Shown: one piece after another, positions 8,950 to 18,166 of the stretch
Layout: each line of letters opens with the position of its first letter
Position numbering within the stretch: the stretch's first letter is position 1
NCBI RefSeq assembly: GCF_044772865.1
Contig: NZ_CP173029.1
Location: forward strand, 2,852,001-2,916,000
Length of the DNA: 64,000 nt
DNA from: Algirhabdus cladophorae
GTDB taxonomy: Bacteria > Pseudomonadota > Alphaproteobacteria > Rhodobacterales > Rhodobacteraceae
Direction: 5' to 3'
Position numbers and translations under genes: made by a program
The notes under the pieces: generated by a model
Told to the model about the DNA's origin: nothing
Seen by the model: only the letters and a program-made list of their open reading frames with translations
The model's database searches: none

Positions 8950-10461
8950 TCAGCTGGGACCGACTTGTGTACACGCGTGGTTGCGGGCAGCCAGTCTGCG
9001 GCAAGCCAATTCAGCAGTTTCGCGGGTCATTCCTGTGAACAAGGCGTCATAGCCGCGCGAGGTCTTGGAGACTTTGCGTAGCGAGCCGTCCAATGTGTTC
9101 ATCTCGGTCAGGGCAGTTTTCAGCAAAACCCGTTCCGCTGCATAGCGTGACCCGTAGCGGCCTACATTGATGCCCCAGTGTTTTTTGCCAGTGCCCGCGA
9201 CCCGGCGCACGACCTTTTGAACCGCTGGCTGTGGGGCCACGGGTTTGACGGATGCTTGCAAAAGCTTCGCAGGGCGGGCTTTGGGTTTAACAGTCTTGCG
9301 CTCTGTATTTTCCACAAGGCTAAGACCTGAGGCCGATCCAGACACCTGCGGTTCCGGTGTTGGCACGACCGCCTGAACCGTGCTGGCCTCGGCGATTGCC
9401 TGTTTGACTATTTCGTTCATGGCAATGATCACATCTGATTGTGGTGCATCATCAGTGGGTGTCGTCACAACGGTGCGGGCTTTGGGGCGCAGACTGCGTT
9501 TGACAGCGGTCAAAAGACGAATGGTCTTGCCCGCCTTAGGCTTGCCATCAGATCCGATATTGGGGGCAACCTCGGCAATGTATTGCGGCGGTTTGGGTTT
9601 GCGCACTGGCGCTTTGCCCGGTGCACGACGGAAGCCCAAATCCAAAAGTTCGGCCACCTTTGCATTTCGTGTCGCCGTTGAACGGCCCCCGAACACAGTT
9701 GCGATGATGCGTTTGTTGCCCCGCTCGGCCGAGGCCACAAGGTTAAAGCCAGCCGCCCGCGTGTATCCAGTTTTGATGCCGTCAGCCCCACGGTAGTTGG
9801 CCAAAAGGCGGCGGTTGGTGTTTGGAACCACCTTTAGCCCTGCATCAATCGAAGAGCGCGAAAAGAGGTGATAGTAGTCGTTGTAATCATAAAACAGCCG
9901 CCGACCCAAAGTGGTCATGTCCCGCGCAGTGGACATATGGCCCGTTTCCGTCAGGCCATGGGCGTTCTTGAACGTGGTCCGGCCCATTCCGATTGCTTTG
10001 GCGGTGCGGTTCATGCGCCGTGCAAAGGCCGCCTCTGATCCTGACACCGCCTCGCCCAGCGCTGTGGCCGCGTCATTGGCTGATTTTACGGCAGCGGCAC
10101 GGATCAGATAACGCAATTGGATGCGAGAGCCTGCTTTGAGGCCCAGTTTCGAGGGGGGCTCGGCTGCGGCACGTTTGGAGATTTTGATGCGTTGATCCAA
10201 CGACAATTCCCCGCGACGAACAGCCTCGAACACCACATAAAGGGTCATCATCTTGGTCAGCGATGCAGGATGCAAGCGCGTGTCGGCATTGCGTGAATGC
10301 AAAACCTCGCCGGAACGGGCATCAATCACCATAGCTGCATAGGGGGCAGCCACGGTTTGAACGGGCCCCAAGGCCACAAGCACAACAATGGTGACAACAA
10401 ATAGGGATTTCAGGCACTGCCATGCCTGTTCGCAAATGCGTTTCATAATACTCTGCCTCAT
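8950..10461 (-). CDS. D-alanyl-D-alanine carboxypeptidase (S11) with SPOR domain
   Basis: A 503-residue penicillin-binding protein of the DacA/DacC class, exported to the periplasm by an N-terminal signal (hydrophobic FVVTIVVLVALG). The three active-site motifs are present: SLTK in HPASLTKMM, SAN in VKSANDAA, and KTG in DGIKTGYTR. It trims the terminal D-Ala from peptidoglycan stem peptides. A low-complexity linker rich in P, K and V leads to a C-terminal SPOR-like domain (GINVGRYGSRYAAERVLL), which binds denuded glycan at the division site. The start ATG 10461 follows AAGAGGGC; ATG 10446 is an alternative. The SPOR fusion is common in alphaproteobacteria. Confidence 0.92.
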   Translation of the reverse strand: MRQSIMKRICEQAWQCLKSLFVVTIVVLVALGPVQTVAAPYAAMVIDARSGEVLHSRNADTRLHPASLTKMMTLYVVFEAVRRGELSLDQRIKISKRAAAEPPSKLGLKAGSRIQLRYLIRAAAVKSANDAATALGEAVSGSEAAFARRMNRTAKAIGMGRTTFKNAHGLTETGHMSTARDMTTLGRRLFYDYNDYYHLFSRSSIDAGLKVVPNTNRRLLANYRGADGIKTGYTRAAGFNLVASAERGNKRIIATVFGGRSTATRNAKVAELLDLGFRRAPGKAPVRKPKPPQYIAEVAPNIGSDGKPKAGKTIRLLTAVKRSLRPKARTVVTTPTDDAPQSDVIIAMNEIVKQAIAEASTVQAVVPTPEPQVSGSASGLSLVENTERKTVKPKARPAKLLQASVKPVAPQPAVQKVVRRVAGTGKKHWGINVGRYGSRYAAERVLLKTALTEMNTLDGSLRKVSKTSRGYDALFTGMTRETAELACRRLAARNHACTQVGPS

Positions 10462-10793
10462 GCCGCCCTCTTTTGGGGCTGACTTATGATTTATTGGAAA
10501 GACCGTACCACAGCGTCGATTCTCAGAAAACACCTTATTTTCAATAAGTTTTCAGTATTTTCCAAAGGCCGTTACGACATCTAGTAGGTACTTTTACCAC
10601 AAACCCAACATGGGCAATTGTGGCAGAATTGTGTCACGGCCCGCAGCGCATCATCCCCATGATCCCAATGGCACAAATCGGTTCTGGTAACCCTTGGTTC
10701 AAAGCATTCTGCAAGCCCCCCCCTTTTCACCGCAGGTCTGAGCGATATATATCAAAGCATCGCAACCCCGCCAAAAAGCAGAATCTGTCCCCT
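10462..10793. other. Intergenic region between dacA-like gene and clpS
   Basis: About 330 bases between two divergent genes. An open frame from 10620 reads into clpS, but its translation before residue 1 of ClpS is not conserved in character and has no ribosome binding site. I see no convincing terminator, tRNA or small gene; both promoters must lie here. Confidence 0.6.
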
Positions 10794-11138
10794 ATGACCC
10801 AAATCCCTTTTACCCTGTCAGACCGCAAGGACGACGACCGCGAAAGTGATATCGGCGTTGCATTGGAAACCCGGCCCAAAACCAAGCGGCCCCCAATGTA
10901 TAAAGTGATGATCCTGAACGACGACTATACACCCATGGAATTTGTGGTGCATGTCCTCGAGCGGTTCTTTGGCATGACCCACGAGCAATCTTTTGAATTG
11001 ATGCTGACTGTGCACAAAAAGGGCTTGGCCGTGGTTGGCGTGTTTTCGTTCGAGATTGCCGAGACCAAAGTCAGCCAAGTGATGGATTTCGCCCAACGTC
11101 ACCAGCATCCACTGCAATGCACAATGGAAAAAGAATAG
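10794..11138 (+). CDS. clpS: ATP-dependent Clp protease adaptor ClpS
   Basis: A 114-residue adaptor that delivers N-degron substrates to ClpAP. The core shows PPMYKVMILNDDYTPMEFVV, FFGMTHEQSFELMLTVHKKG and GVFSFEIAETK, including the N-D-D-Y-T substrate pocket residues and the ClpA-binding helix. The acidic, flexible N-terminal stretch (DRKDDDRESD) is typical. Start ATG 10794 is chosen for family length; its Shine-Dalgarno is weak. A methyltransferase gene starts 13 bases after its stop. clpA is not in the window. Confidence 0.93.
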   Translation: MTQIPFTLSDRKDDDRESDIGVALETRPKTKRPPMYKVMILNDDYTPMEFVVHVLERFFGMTHEQSFELMLTVHKKGLAVVGVFSFEIAETKVSQVMDFAQRHQHPLQCTMEKE

Positions 11139-11151
11139 TCAGGGCCCTGCT

Positions 11152-12138
11152 GTGTCGTCCCGATTGTCTCTTGCCGCGCAGAGCGGCCTCTTTGCTTTGC
11201 CAGTTGCAGGGCGGGTTTGCGTCTACGCCCCAAACGCTGAAACCGATCTAAGTCTCTTTGACAAAGAGCAAACCGATCTAATTGTCAGCTTTTACCCCGA
11301 TGCCACACAATTTGCTGCTGCTGGTTGGACCGTAGTCCAGAAACCAGAGGGCCCCTATGCAGCGGCAGTTGTGATCTTGCCGCGTTCCAAAACCTACGCA
11401 AAAGCACTGCTGGCAGATGCAAACACCCAAACCACCGGCCAGATCGTGGTGGATGGTGGCAAAACAGATGGCATCGATAGTTTGCTCAAGGCGTGCAAAA
11501 GCCTGTGTGATGTCAGCCCCGCCTTTTCGAAAGCCCACGGAAAAACCTTTGTCGTGGCCCCCGGGGCCGATTTAGGCCAATGGGCCGAACCTGAGCCGCC
11601 CACCGGCAAAATCGACGGGTTTGTCACGCGCCCGGGTGTGTTTTCAGCCGAGAAAATAGATGCAGGATCAGCAGCCCTCGTGGCCGAACTGCCTAAGCTA
11701 CTCGGCGCTCATGTCATTGATCTTGGGGCGGGATGGGGATTTTTGTCAGCATCGATCTTGACCCATCCCGAGGTTCAAGAACTGCATTTGGTTGAGGCCG
11801 ATGCCCGCGCGCTAGACTGCGCACGGCGCAATATTGACGATCCGCGCGCCCAGTTTCATTGGGCCGATGCGCGCCAGTATCAGCCCAAAGCCTTGGCCGA
11901 TTGCGTCATCACCAATCCACCGTTTCACACAGGCCGCAAAGGCGACCCTGACCTTGGCAAAGCCTTTATCGCGGCAGCAGCAAAACTGCTAAAGCCATCT
12001 GGGCACTTATTGATTGTCGCCAACCGGCATCTGCCATACGAGACCACCCTCCAAGAGCTGTTCAAAACGGGTCAAGAATTGGACGGAACACGCGGATTTA
12101 AGGTCCTGCATGCACGTAACCCTCGCCGACTTCGCTAA
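11152..12138 (+). CDS. Class I SAM methyltransferase, RsmC-like
   Basis: A 328-residue methyltransferase with the two-domain layout of RsmC (16S rRNA m2G1207): a degenerate N-terminal half and a catalytic C-terminal half. The SAM motif is HVIDLGAGWGFLSA, the acidic residue follows in LHLVEADARAL, and the catalytic NPPFH is in DCVITNPPFHTG, typical of N2-guanine or N6-adenine methylation. The start is GTG 11152, just after clpS, with AGGG as a weak ribosome site. RsmC is the best guess; RlmG is the main alternative. Confidence 0.8.
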   Translation: MSSRLSLAAQSGLFALPVAGRVCVYAPNAETDLSLFDKEQTDLIVSFYPDATQFAAAGWTVVQKPEGPYAAAVVILPRSKTYAKALLADANTQTTGQIVVDGGKTDGIDSLLKACKSLCDVSPAFSKAHGKTFVVAPGADLGQWAEPEPPTGKIDGFVTRPGVFSAEKIDAGSAALVAELPKLLGAHVIDLGAGWGFLSASILTHPEVQELHLVEADARALDCARRNIDDPRAQFHWADARQYQPKALADCVITNPPFHTGRKGDPDLGKAFIAAAAKLLKPSGHLLIVANRHLPYETTLQELFKTGQELDGTRGFKVLHARNPRRLR

Positions 12139-12184
12139 TATTGCGTAGCTTGCGCAACAGAATCATCTAAGGGCGCTGACCTCA

Positions 12185-12988
12185 ATGTCGTTTTCTATCC
12201 AAGGTAAAACTGCGATTGTCACAGGGGCTGCCAACGGTGTTGGTCTGGCCATCGGGCGTCAATTCGTGGACGCAGGCGCCAATGTTGTCTTTGCGGATAT
12301 GGACGAAGATCGCCTGACCCAAGAAGTCGGGGAACTGGTTGGTGATGACACCCAAGCCCGGATATTTGCGGGGGACTTGCGGGAAAAATTGACCCAAGCC
12401 AACCTTTTGTCCGCTACGCTTGATGCGTTTGATCAAGTCGACATTTTGGTGAACGCGTCACGGCAAGTTATCCATTCGGATCCATTGAACGACGAAGACG
12501 ATGCAGTTGAAATGCTGCTGCAACAAAACCTGATGACCAGCCTGCGCATGACGCAGCTCATTTCCAAACGCATGATCAAGCAGGGCAAAGATCAGGAAAC
12601 CGGTGGTTTAGGCAGTATCGTGAATTTGTCTTCGATTGCGGCGACACACACTCACGCTGACCTGTTGGCTTATTCCATTAGCTCCGCGGCGCTTGATCAA
12701 ATGACCCGGTCCATGGCTGTGGCCCTCGCCCCACACCGTATCCGCGTGAACGCCGTGGGCTTTGGTGGGGTGATGAGTGCCTCGCTCAAGCAACTTCTCA
12801 AAGAACACCCCGACTACCGTGACGAGATAAAAGCAATCACCCCCCTTAGCCGCATCGCTGCCCCGTCCGAAGTGGCTGATGCGGTTCAATTCCTGGCCTC
12901 TGATGGGGCTGGGTTCGTAACGGGCCAGATCATGACCGTAGACGGCGGGCGGACATTGCTGGATCCAGTGGCCGCACCTGCACATTAA
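12185..12988 (+). CDS. SDR family oxidoreductase lacking the catalytic Lys
   Basis: A 267-residue short-chain dehydrogenase/reductase. The cofactor loop TGAANGVG (residues 13-20), acidic D38 after beta-2 (NAD preference), N90 in ILVNAS, N115, S150 and Y163 are all in place, and the C-terminus GQIMTVDGGRTLL is typical. Odd point: the YxxxK motif reads YSISS, so the catalytic lysine is Ser167. In classical SDRs this Lys positions the cofactor and lowers the tyrosine pKa; without it, activity should be low or altered. It lies 46 bases after the methyltransferase and 113 bases before hemF. Substrate unknown. Confidence 0.85.
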   Translation: MSFSIQGKTAIVTGAANGVGLAIGRQFVDAGANVVFADMDEDRLTQEVGELVGDDTQARIFAGDLREKLTQANLLSATLDAFDQVDILVNASRQVIHSDPLNDEDDAVEMLLQQNLMTSLRMTQLISKRMIKQGKDQETGGLGSIVNLSSIAATHTHADLLAYSISSAALDQMTRSMAVALAPHRIRVNAVGFGGVMSASLKQLLKEHPDYRDEIKAITPLSRIAAPSEVADAVQFLASDGAGFVTGQIMTVDGGRTLLDPVAAPAH

Positions 12989-13000
12989 CCCACCCAATTG

Positions 13001-13018
13001 ACGAACAACGGCGTTCGT
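13001..13018. repeat. Inverted repeat upstream of hemF
   Basis: ACGAAC, six-base loop, GTTCGT, a perfect 6-bp inverted repeat 84 bases before the hemF start and just after the SDR gene. It has no T-run, so an operator is as likely as an RNA stem. It does not match the FnrL consensus. Confidence 0.3.
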
Positions 13019-13101
13019 ATTCGGCGTCCTTTTGACGACGTGAGACTGGCCCCGCGCAAAATGTGCTGCTAGACTTGTGTCAACATTGAAGGACACTTGA
13101 A

Positions 13102-13995
13102 ATGACTGAACACTTTGACACTCGCAAAGCCCAGGCCTCGGCTTGGTTTCGGCAATTGCGCGACGATATTGTTGCTGAATTTAACGCTTTGGAAGCCCGT
13201 CAAACCAAAGGCCCTACCGCTGATATGGCACAAGGTACATTTGAAGTGACCGAAACCAAACGCACTTCTGACGATGGCAGCGACGCAGGTGGCGGGCTGA
13301 TGTCTGTGATGCGGGGTGGGCGCGTGTTTGAAAAAGTCGGTGTCAACATTTCAACCGTTTTCGGCACTTTGGGCGAGCGTGCGCAGATGGCCATGGCCGC
13401 GCGCAAAGGTATTCCCGGAATGAAAGATGATCCGCGTTTCTGGGCAGCGGGCATTAGTCTAGTGGCGCATATGCAAAACCCCCACGCCCCGTCTGTCCAT
13501 ATGAACACACGTATGTTTTGGACGCCGCACGCATGGTGGTTCGGCGGTGGTTCTGATCTAAACCCTTGCATCGAATATGATGAAGACACCACGCATTTCC
13601 ATCAAACCCAAAAAGAGCATCTGGACCCACACGGCACGCACTTGCATCCAAAACTCAAAGACTGGGCTGACGAATACTTTTATGTTCCCCATCGGCATCG
13701 CGCCCGTGGCGTTGGCGGTATTTTCATGGATGATCACTGTACTGGCGACTGGGACAAGGATTTTGCCCTGACCCAAGACATTGGTCGCGCTTTTGTGCCG
13801 GCCTATGTGCCCTTGGTGGACAAACGCCGTGACACCCCATGGACCGAAGCGGACAAGGACACCCAATTGCGCCATCGCGGCCTCTATGCAGAATATAATC
13901 TGGTCTATGATCGCGGTACAAAGTTCGGGCTGGAAACAGGTCATGACGCGAACGCAGTTTTGATGAGCCTGCCGCCACTGGCCAAATGGTACTGA
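13102..13995 (+). CDS. hemF: Oxygen-dependent coproporphyrinogen III oxidase
   Basis: A 297-residue HemF. It oxidatively decarboxylates coproporphyrinogen III to protoporphyrinogen IX in the cytoplasm, using O2. Signature stretches: GGGLMSVMRGGRVFEKVGVN, NPHAPSVHMNTRMFW, WWFGGGSDLNPCI, FYVPHRHRARGVGGIFMDD and the C-terminal AEYNLVYDRGTKFGLETG. Normal length and intact. Other haem genes in this window, hemE and hemC, lie about 8-9 kb away, so the pathway is scattered as is usual in roseobacters. Confidence 0.97.
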   Translation: MTEHFDTRKAQASAWFRQLRDDIVAEFNALEARQTKGPTADMAQGTFEVTETKRTSDDGSDAGGGLMSVMRGGRVFEKVGVNISTVFGTLGERAQMAMAARKGIPGMKDDPRFWAAGISLVAHMQNPHAPSVHMNTRMFWTPHAWWFGGGSDLNPCIEYDEDTTHFHQTQKEHLDPHGTHLHPKLKDWADEYFYVPHRHRARGVGGIFMDDHCTGDWDKDFALTQDIGRAFVPAYVPLVDKRRDTPWTEADKDTQLRHRGLYAEYNLVYDRGTKFGLETGHDANAVLMSLPPLAKWY

Positions 13996-14061
13996 CCCAA
14001 GGTTTCGGGATCGCCTGAACAAAAGCCGTGGACAAACAGATCGAACTTGCCAATGGTGAGA

Positions 14062-14088
14062 GACATGTGGGGGGAGAGTTCACATGTC
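14062..14088. promoter_or_regulatory. Inverted repeat upstream of TRAP operon
   Basis: GACATGTG, 11-base G-rich spacer, CACATGTC: a perfect 8-bp inverted repeat ending 33 bases before the dctQ start. It could be an operator for a dimeric regulator or a leader hairpin. There is no local regulator gene to pair it with. Confidence 0.45.
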
Positions 14089-14121
14089 ATCTAAATCCAA
14101 TTCTTCTTTGGAAGCCAAAGC

Positions 14122-14715
14122 ATGAGCCGCGTCTTGGTCCTGCCTCTTTTGCTGATATCAGCGGTAAATTCAGCCATTCTAACCTTCGGTCGTAACATTG
14201 CCTGGATGGCATTAGCCCTGATGGTCATTGTGATCTTGGTGCAGGTTTTCTTTCGCTACGTCCTCAACAATGCGTTGCCTTGGCCGGACGAAGCCGCACG
14301 TTTTTTGATGCTCTGGATGATGGGCTTGATCGCGCCATTGGCCCTGCGCCAAGGGGGATTTGTGGCCATTGACACAGTGCCGCGCGCCTTGCCTGCCATG
14401 GTGGCGAAACTCTTGATGTTGGTCTTGCTGGTGTTATCGTGCTTGGTTTTGGTGACGGCGATCCAGTTGGGTTGGAAGCACACAATGGGGTTTGGTGGGA
14501 ACTTTGACAGTTCATCGCTAAAGCTGCCGCTGGATTGGTTTGGTGGCGAATCCATGCGCGTCAAGCTGCGCTATATGTACGGATCGCTTTTGGTTTGTGT
14601 AATCCTGATGCTGGCCGTAACGGTCGAATTGATCCTGCGCACCCTCATTAACTTGATAGATCCAAACCATCCACTGCCGCACATCGGCGGCGACGTAATT
14701 GCAGGTGCCGACTGA
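14122..14715 (+). CDS. TRAP transporter small permease (DctQ family)
   Basis: A 197-residue membrane protein with four hydrophobic segments, the small subunit of a tripartite ATP-independent periplasmic transporter. Typical features: an early segment AWMALALMVIVILVQVFF ending in FRYVLNNALPWPDEAARFLM, the WPDEAARFLMLWM signature of DctQ, then LRQGGFVAIDTV. It shares a TGATG overlap with the large permease gene and belongs to the three-gene dctQMP operon ending at 17304. Substrate cannot be inferred from this subunit. Confidence 0.93.
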   Translation: MSRVLVLPLLLISAVNSAILTFGRNIAWMALALMVIVILVQVFFRYVLNNALPWPDEAARFLMLWMMGLIAPLALRQGGFVAIDTVPRALPAMVAKLLMLVLLVLSCLVLVTAIQLGWKHTMGFGGNFDSSSLKLPLDWFGGESMRVKLRYMYGSLLVCVILMLAVTVELILRTLINLIDPNHPLPHIGGDVIAGAD

Positions 14716-16196
14716 TGCTGACATGGTTTTTGCCCCTGTTTTTGGTGTTCCTGCTGATCGGGACGCCTGTGTTTTTTGCCCTGCTGCTCGCGCCCGGTTT
14801 GTTGCTGTGGTTTAGCGGCCAAGAACGCGACATAGCCCTGCTTTATCGCAATGTTTACAATGGGATGGATAGCTTTCCCCTGATGGCTCTGCCGTTCTTT
14901 ATGCTGGCAGGCGAGATGATGAACAAAGGTGGGATCACGACCCGCCTTGTCGACTTTAGTCAAGCCATTATGGGCCATCTGCGCGGCGGTTTAGCCCATG
15001 TGAATATCCTGTCATCAATGTTGTTTGCGGGGCTTTCGGGATCGGCTGTGGCGGACACATCTGCCTTGGGGTCCACTCTGATCCCTGCGATGGAAAAGAA
15101 CGGCTATACCCGAAAATTTGCCGCCGCTGTGACTGCGGCCAGTTCCGTGATCGGCCCCATCATTCCGCCCTCGGGCATCATGATTATCTATGCATACGTC
15201 ATGGGCGAAAGTGTTGCAGCCCTGTTTTTGGCAGGGATCGTTCCGGGTGTTTTGGTCGGCGTTGGCCTGATGTTGGTTGTGCGTCTGATGGCCGACAAAT
15301 ACGACTTGCCCAAAGCCGAACGTATTGTGAATAAAAACCAAAGCATCGGCGTTTTGGAATATTGGGTCAGCCTGATCCTGTTGCGCATCAATTTTGCAGG
15401 CCTGCTGTATGCGATCACATCTGGCCTGATTGCGCTGGCCGGCATCGCCCTGTCTGGTTGGATGCTGTTCCTCGTCATGCTGCCCATCGCACATTTCATT
15501 TTGATGGGCGTGCGCCGTCAAGTCAGTTATGATTTCCGTCTGATTTGCAAAAAGGCTGTGGCCCCACTGCAGGCCCCGATCATCATTTTGGGCGGCATTT
15601 TGGTTGGCGTGTTCACCCCGACCGAAGCTTCAGCCGCTGCAGTGGCCTATGCGTTCCTTGTATCTTTCTTTGTGTTGCGCACGATGAAGTTGTCAGATTT
15701 GCCGGATATTTTGATGCGCTCGGCCATGGGCGCCTCAACTGTCTTGTTGCTGGTAGGGGCTGCTGTGGCCTTTAAAGTGGTGGTCAGCCTCAGCCACGCC
15801 CCCGAACAACTGGCAGAATTTGTGCTGGGGCTCAGCGAAAACCCCCTGATCCTGCTGTTTTTGATCAACATCCTGTTGTTCATCGTTGGCATGTTCTTGG
15901 ACGCAGGCCCCGCGATCATCATTCTGGGGCCGATCCTGGGGCCGGTGTTTGTCGATCTTGGGGTCCATCCGGTTCACTTTGCGATCATCATGTCAGTTAA
16001 CTTGACCGTCGGCCTTGCGACACCACCCATGGGGTTGGTTTTATTCGTAGCCTCCAGCGTGTCAGGCGAGCGGGTCGAGACGATTTCAAAGGCCATTTTA
16101 CCGTTTCTCGCCGTCGAAGTAATCGTGATTTTCCTGATTACTTTCGTCGAACCCATCTCAATGTTCATCCCGCGCTTGACGGGTTTCGTACAGTAG
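14715..16196 (+). CDS. TRAP transporter large permease (DctM family)
   Basis: A 493-residue, about 12-helix membrane subunit that couples sodium entry to solute uptake. Typical stretches are MALPFFMLAGEMMNKGGIT, LFAGLSGSAVADTSALGS, IPPSGIMIIYAYVMGES and the C-terminal half VGLATPPMGLVLFVASSVSG. It starts on the A of the preceding TGA. A ~70-residue insertion in the middle (NKNQSIGVLEYWVSLILL region) is somewhat hydrophobic. The binding-protein gene follows 40 bases later. Confidence 0.95.
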   Translation: MLTWFLPLFLVFLLIGTPVFFALLLAPGLLLWFSGQERDIALLYRNVYNGMDSFPLMALPFFMLAGEMMNKGGITTRLVDFSQAIMGHLRGGLAHVNILSSMLFAGLSGSAVADTSALGSTLIPAMEKNGYTRKFAAAVTAASSVIGPIIPPSGIMIIYAYVMGESVAALFLAGIVPGVLVGVGLMLVVRLMADKYDLPKAERIVNKNQSIGVLEYWVSLILLRINFAGLLYAITSGLIALAGIALSGWMLFLVMLPIAHFILMGVRRQVSYDFRLICKKAVAPLQAPIIILGGILVGVFTPTEASAAAVAYAFLVSFFVLRTMKLSDLPDILMRSAMGASTVLLLVGAAVAFKVVVSLSHAPEQLAEFVLGLSENPLILLFLINILLFIVGMFLDAGPAIIILGPILGPVFVDLGVHPVHFAIIMSVNLTVGLATPPMGLVLFVASSVSGERVETISKAILPFLAVEVIVIFLITFVEPISMFIPRLTGFVQ

Positions 16197-16236
16197 AACA
16201 ATAGTGTATCAATTAAAAATCAAAGAGGAGGAAACA

Positions 16237-17304
16237 ATGCTAACAACTACACTAAAAGGTGCGCTTGCAGCGACGATGCTCATGGGCTCGGCCTTTGCCG
16301 GTTATGCGGCGGGTCATGCCGAATACAACATTCGCGCGACAGCCAATTCCAACGAAAACGACGAAGACTATGATGGTCTGGTTGTGTTCAAAAACTACGT
16401 CGAATCTGCCTCTAACGGTGCGATTTCGGTCGAGTTGTTTATCGGCACGCAGTTGTGCTCGAAAGGCGCTGAATGTTTGCAAGGCGTGGCCGACGGATCG
16501 ATCGATGTATATGTCTCGACGTCTGGTGGTGCATCTGGCATTTTCCCATACGTTCAGGTTTTGGACCTGCCCTATCTGATGGCCGATGACCGCATCGCAG
16601 AAGACGTGATGCAGGGTGATTTTGTCCGCACAATGCGCAAAATGGCACTGGCTGACAGTGGCGACGCAATCCGTTTGATGACCATCGGGAACACTGGCGG
16701 CTGGCGCAACTTTGCCAACACCAAACGCCCGATCATGGAACCCTCCGACATGGAAGGCCTCAAGATCCGCACAGTGGTCGCCGACCTGCCACAGGAACTG
16801 GTCCGTGCCTTGGGTGCAGCCCCGACGCCGATCCCATGGCCTGAGCTGTTCACATCGTTCCAAACGGGCGTTGTCGAAGGCTCCAAAAACGGCATTACCG
16901 ACATCATGAACATGAAGTTCCCGGATGCTGGTCTGAACTACGTCACGCTGGACGGCCATGCCTACATGGGCGCGCTGTGGTGGATGAACAACGCCAAATT
17001 CCTCGATATGCCCGAGGATATGCGCCGCGTTGTGGTCGATGGTTTCTCGCAATTGCAGCAGGCCACATTTGCCTCGCCCAAGCGTAAATCGATCCAAGCT
17101 TACGAAGACTTCAAAGCCGGTGGCGGTCAGCTTTATGTGCCAACACCAGAGCAAAAAGCGATGTTCAAAGACGCAGCAGCTCCGGTTTACGATTGGTTCA
17201 AAAGCAATATCAAAGGCGGCGGCGAGATCTTTGACGCTCTGACTTCGGCCGTTGCCGAAGCAGAAGCTGACATTGACGCGGGTCGGTCGATGGATCTGCA
17301 GTAA
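16237..17304 (+). CDS. TRAP transporter substrate-binding protein (DctP family)
   Basis: A 355-residue periplasmic binding protein with signal peptide (MLTTTLKGALAATMLMGSAF, cleaved after the AGYA region). It binds an organic acid for the DctQM permease. DctP features are SNGAISVELFIGTQLC, LDLPYLMADD, GLKIRTVVADLPQELVRALG and PWPELFTSFQTGVVEGSKN. The conserved Arg that binds the carboxylate is in LKIRTV. Start ATG 16237 follows a strong GAGGAGG; an earlier frame from 16204 is unlikely. A terminator follows 20 bases after the stop. Ligand unknown. Confidence 0.94.
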   Translation: MLTTTLKGALAATMLMGSAFAGYAAGHAEYNIRATANSNENDEDYDGLVVFKNYVESASNGAISVELFIGTQLCSKGAECLQGVADGSIDVYVSTSGGASGIFPYVQVLDLPYLMADDRIAEDVMQGDFVRTMRKMALADSGDAIRLMTIGNTGGWRNFANTKRPIMEPSDMEGLKIRTVVADLPQELVRALGAAPTPIPWPELFTSFQTGVVEGSKNGITDIMNMKFPDAGLNYVTLDGHAYMGALWWMNNAKFLDMPEDMRRVVVDGFSQLQQATFASPKRKSIQAYEDFKAGGGQLYVPTPEQKAMFKDAAAPVYDWFKSNIKGGGEIFDALTSAVAEAEADIDAGRSMDLQ

Positions 17305-17324
17305 AATCTGCTCAATACTGTAAG

Positions 17325-17354
17325 AAAGGGCCGTCCATTGAGGCGGCCCTTTTT
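17325..17354 (+). terminator. Rho-independent terminator after TRAP operon
   Basis: AAAGGGCCG, 10-base loop, CGGCCCTTT, then further T residues: a 9-bp stem and T-run right after the dctP stop. It closes the dctQMP transcript. Confidence 0.9.
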
Positions 17355-17488
17355 AGATTCTATTTCGGTGAATTAATCTTCGTTACCCGAACGCACTGCT
17401 AAAATTTCAAGCAATAGACAGTGTAGCCTAAGGCAGCCCCGCTAAAATCTCTATCTATCCAAAGCACTATCTCATTTGATCTAGTATT

Positions 17489-18166
17489 ATGGATTTACGC
17501 TTTTTCGAGATTTACCGGCGCTCAGAATACTTGCTGATGCTCTTGGAAGGCGTTTTATTCAGCATCAGCTTGACCGTTGCTGCAGCTGTGTTGGGTTTTT
17601 TGTTTGCTTTGGCTTTGTCCGGGGTGCGGTTCGCACATGTGCCCTACGTCCGCCACATGGCCACGGCCTATGTCGAGTTCATCCGCAACACCCCATTGAT
17701 CGTACAGCTGTTTTTTGTGGCCTTCGGCCTGCCCCTATTGTTGGGATATCAATGGCCGTTCTGGGCCCATGCCCTTTTGGCGCTGATCCTCAACTTTTCC
17801 GCCTATTTTTCCGAAATTCTGCGTGCGGGCTACGGCACAGTGCAATCGGGTCAAAGCGAGGCGGCAGCGGCCCTAGGCCTCAGCCGCGTTCTGATCTTTT
17901 TCAAAATCATTTTGCCTCAGGCTGTCGCAAAAATGTACCCGTCCCTGTCCAGTCAATTCATCTTTTTGTTTCTAACGACCGGCGTGATTTCCGAAATCGG
18001 GGTCAATGATCTGACCCAAGCCGGGAAATTCATCGACAGTCGCACATTCCGTACCTTCGAAGTCTATTTTACCCTTACCGCGATCTACATTCTGATTTCG
18101 CTTGGGTTCAAAACCATCCTTAGCCTAGCACAACGACGTCTGTTTCGCTGGCAGGTGGCCCGATGA
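17489..18166 (+). CDS. Polar amino acid ABC transporter permease
   Basis: A 225-residue inner-membrane permease of the HisM/GltK family. It has the N-terminal YLLMLLEGVLFSISLTV typical of the family, FIRNTPLIVQLFFVAFGLP, and the EAA loop GQSEAAAALGLSRVLIF that contacts an ATPase. It overlaps the next permease by 4 bases. Order here is permease, permease, binding protein; no ATP-binding gene accompanies them, so the ATPase must come from elsewhere. Confidence 0.93.
   Translation: MDLRFFEIYRRSEYLLMLLEGVLFSISLTVAAAVLGFLFALALSGVRFAHVPYVRHMATAYVEFIRNTPLIVQLFFVAFGLPLLLGYQWPFWAHALLALILNFSAYFSEILRAGYGTVQSGQSEAAAALGLSRVLIFFKIILPQAVAKMYPSLSSQFIFLFLTTGVISEIGVNDLTQAGKFIDSRTFRTFEVYFTLTAIYILISLGFKTILSLAQRRLFRWQVAR

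Noticed and set aside
13031..13043. TTTTGACGACGTG upstream of hemF as an FnrL site
   Set aside because: Second half-site does not match GTCAA/ATCAA.
14068..14083. Shared G-run TGGGGGGAG at 14068, 19904 and 58554 as a common regulatory motif
   Set aside because: Contexts differ (upstream, upstream, downstream of genes) and similarity beyond the G-run is short.
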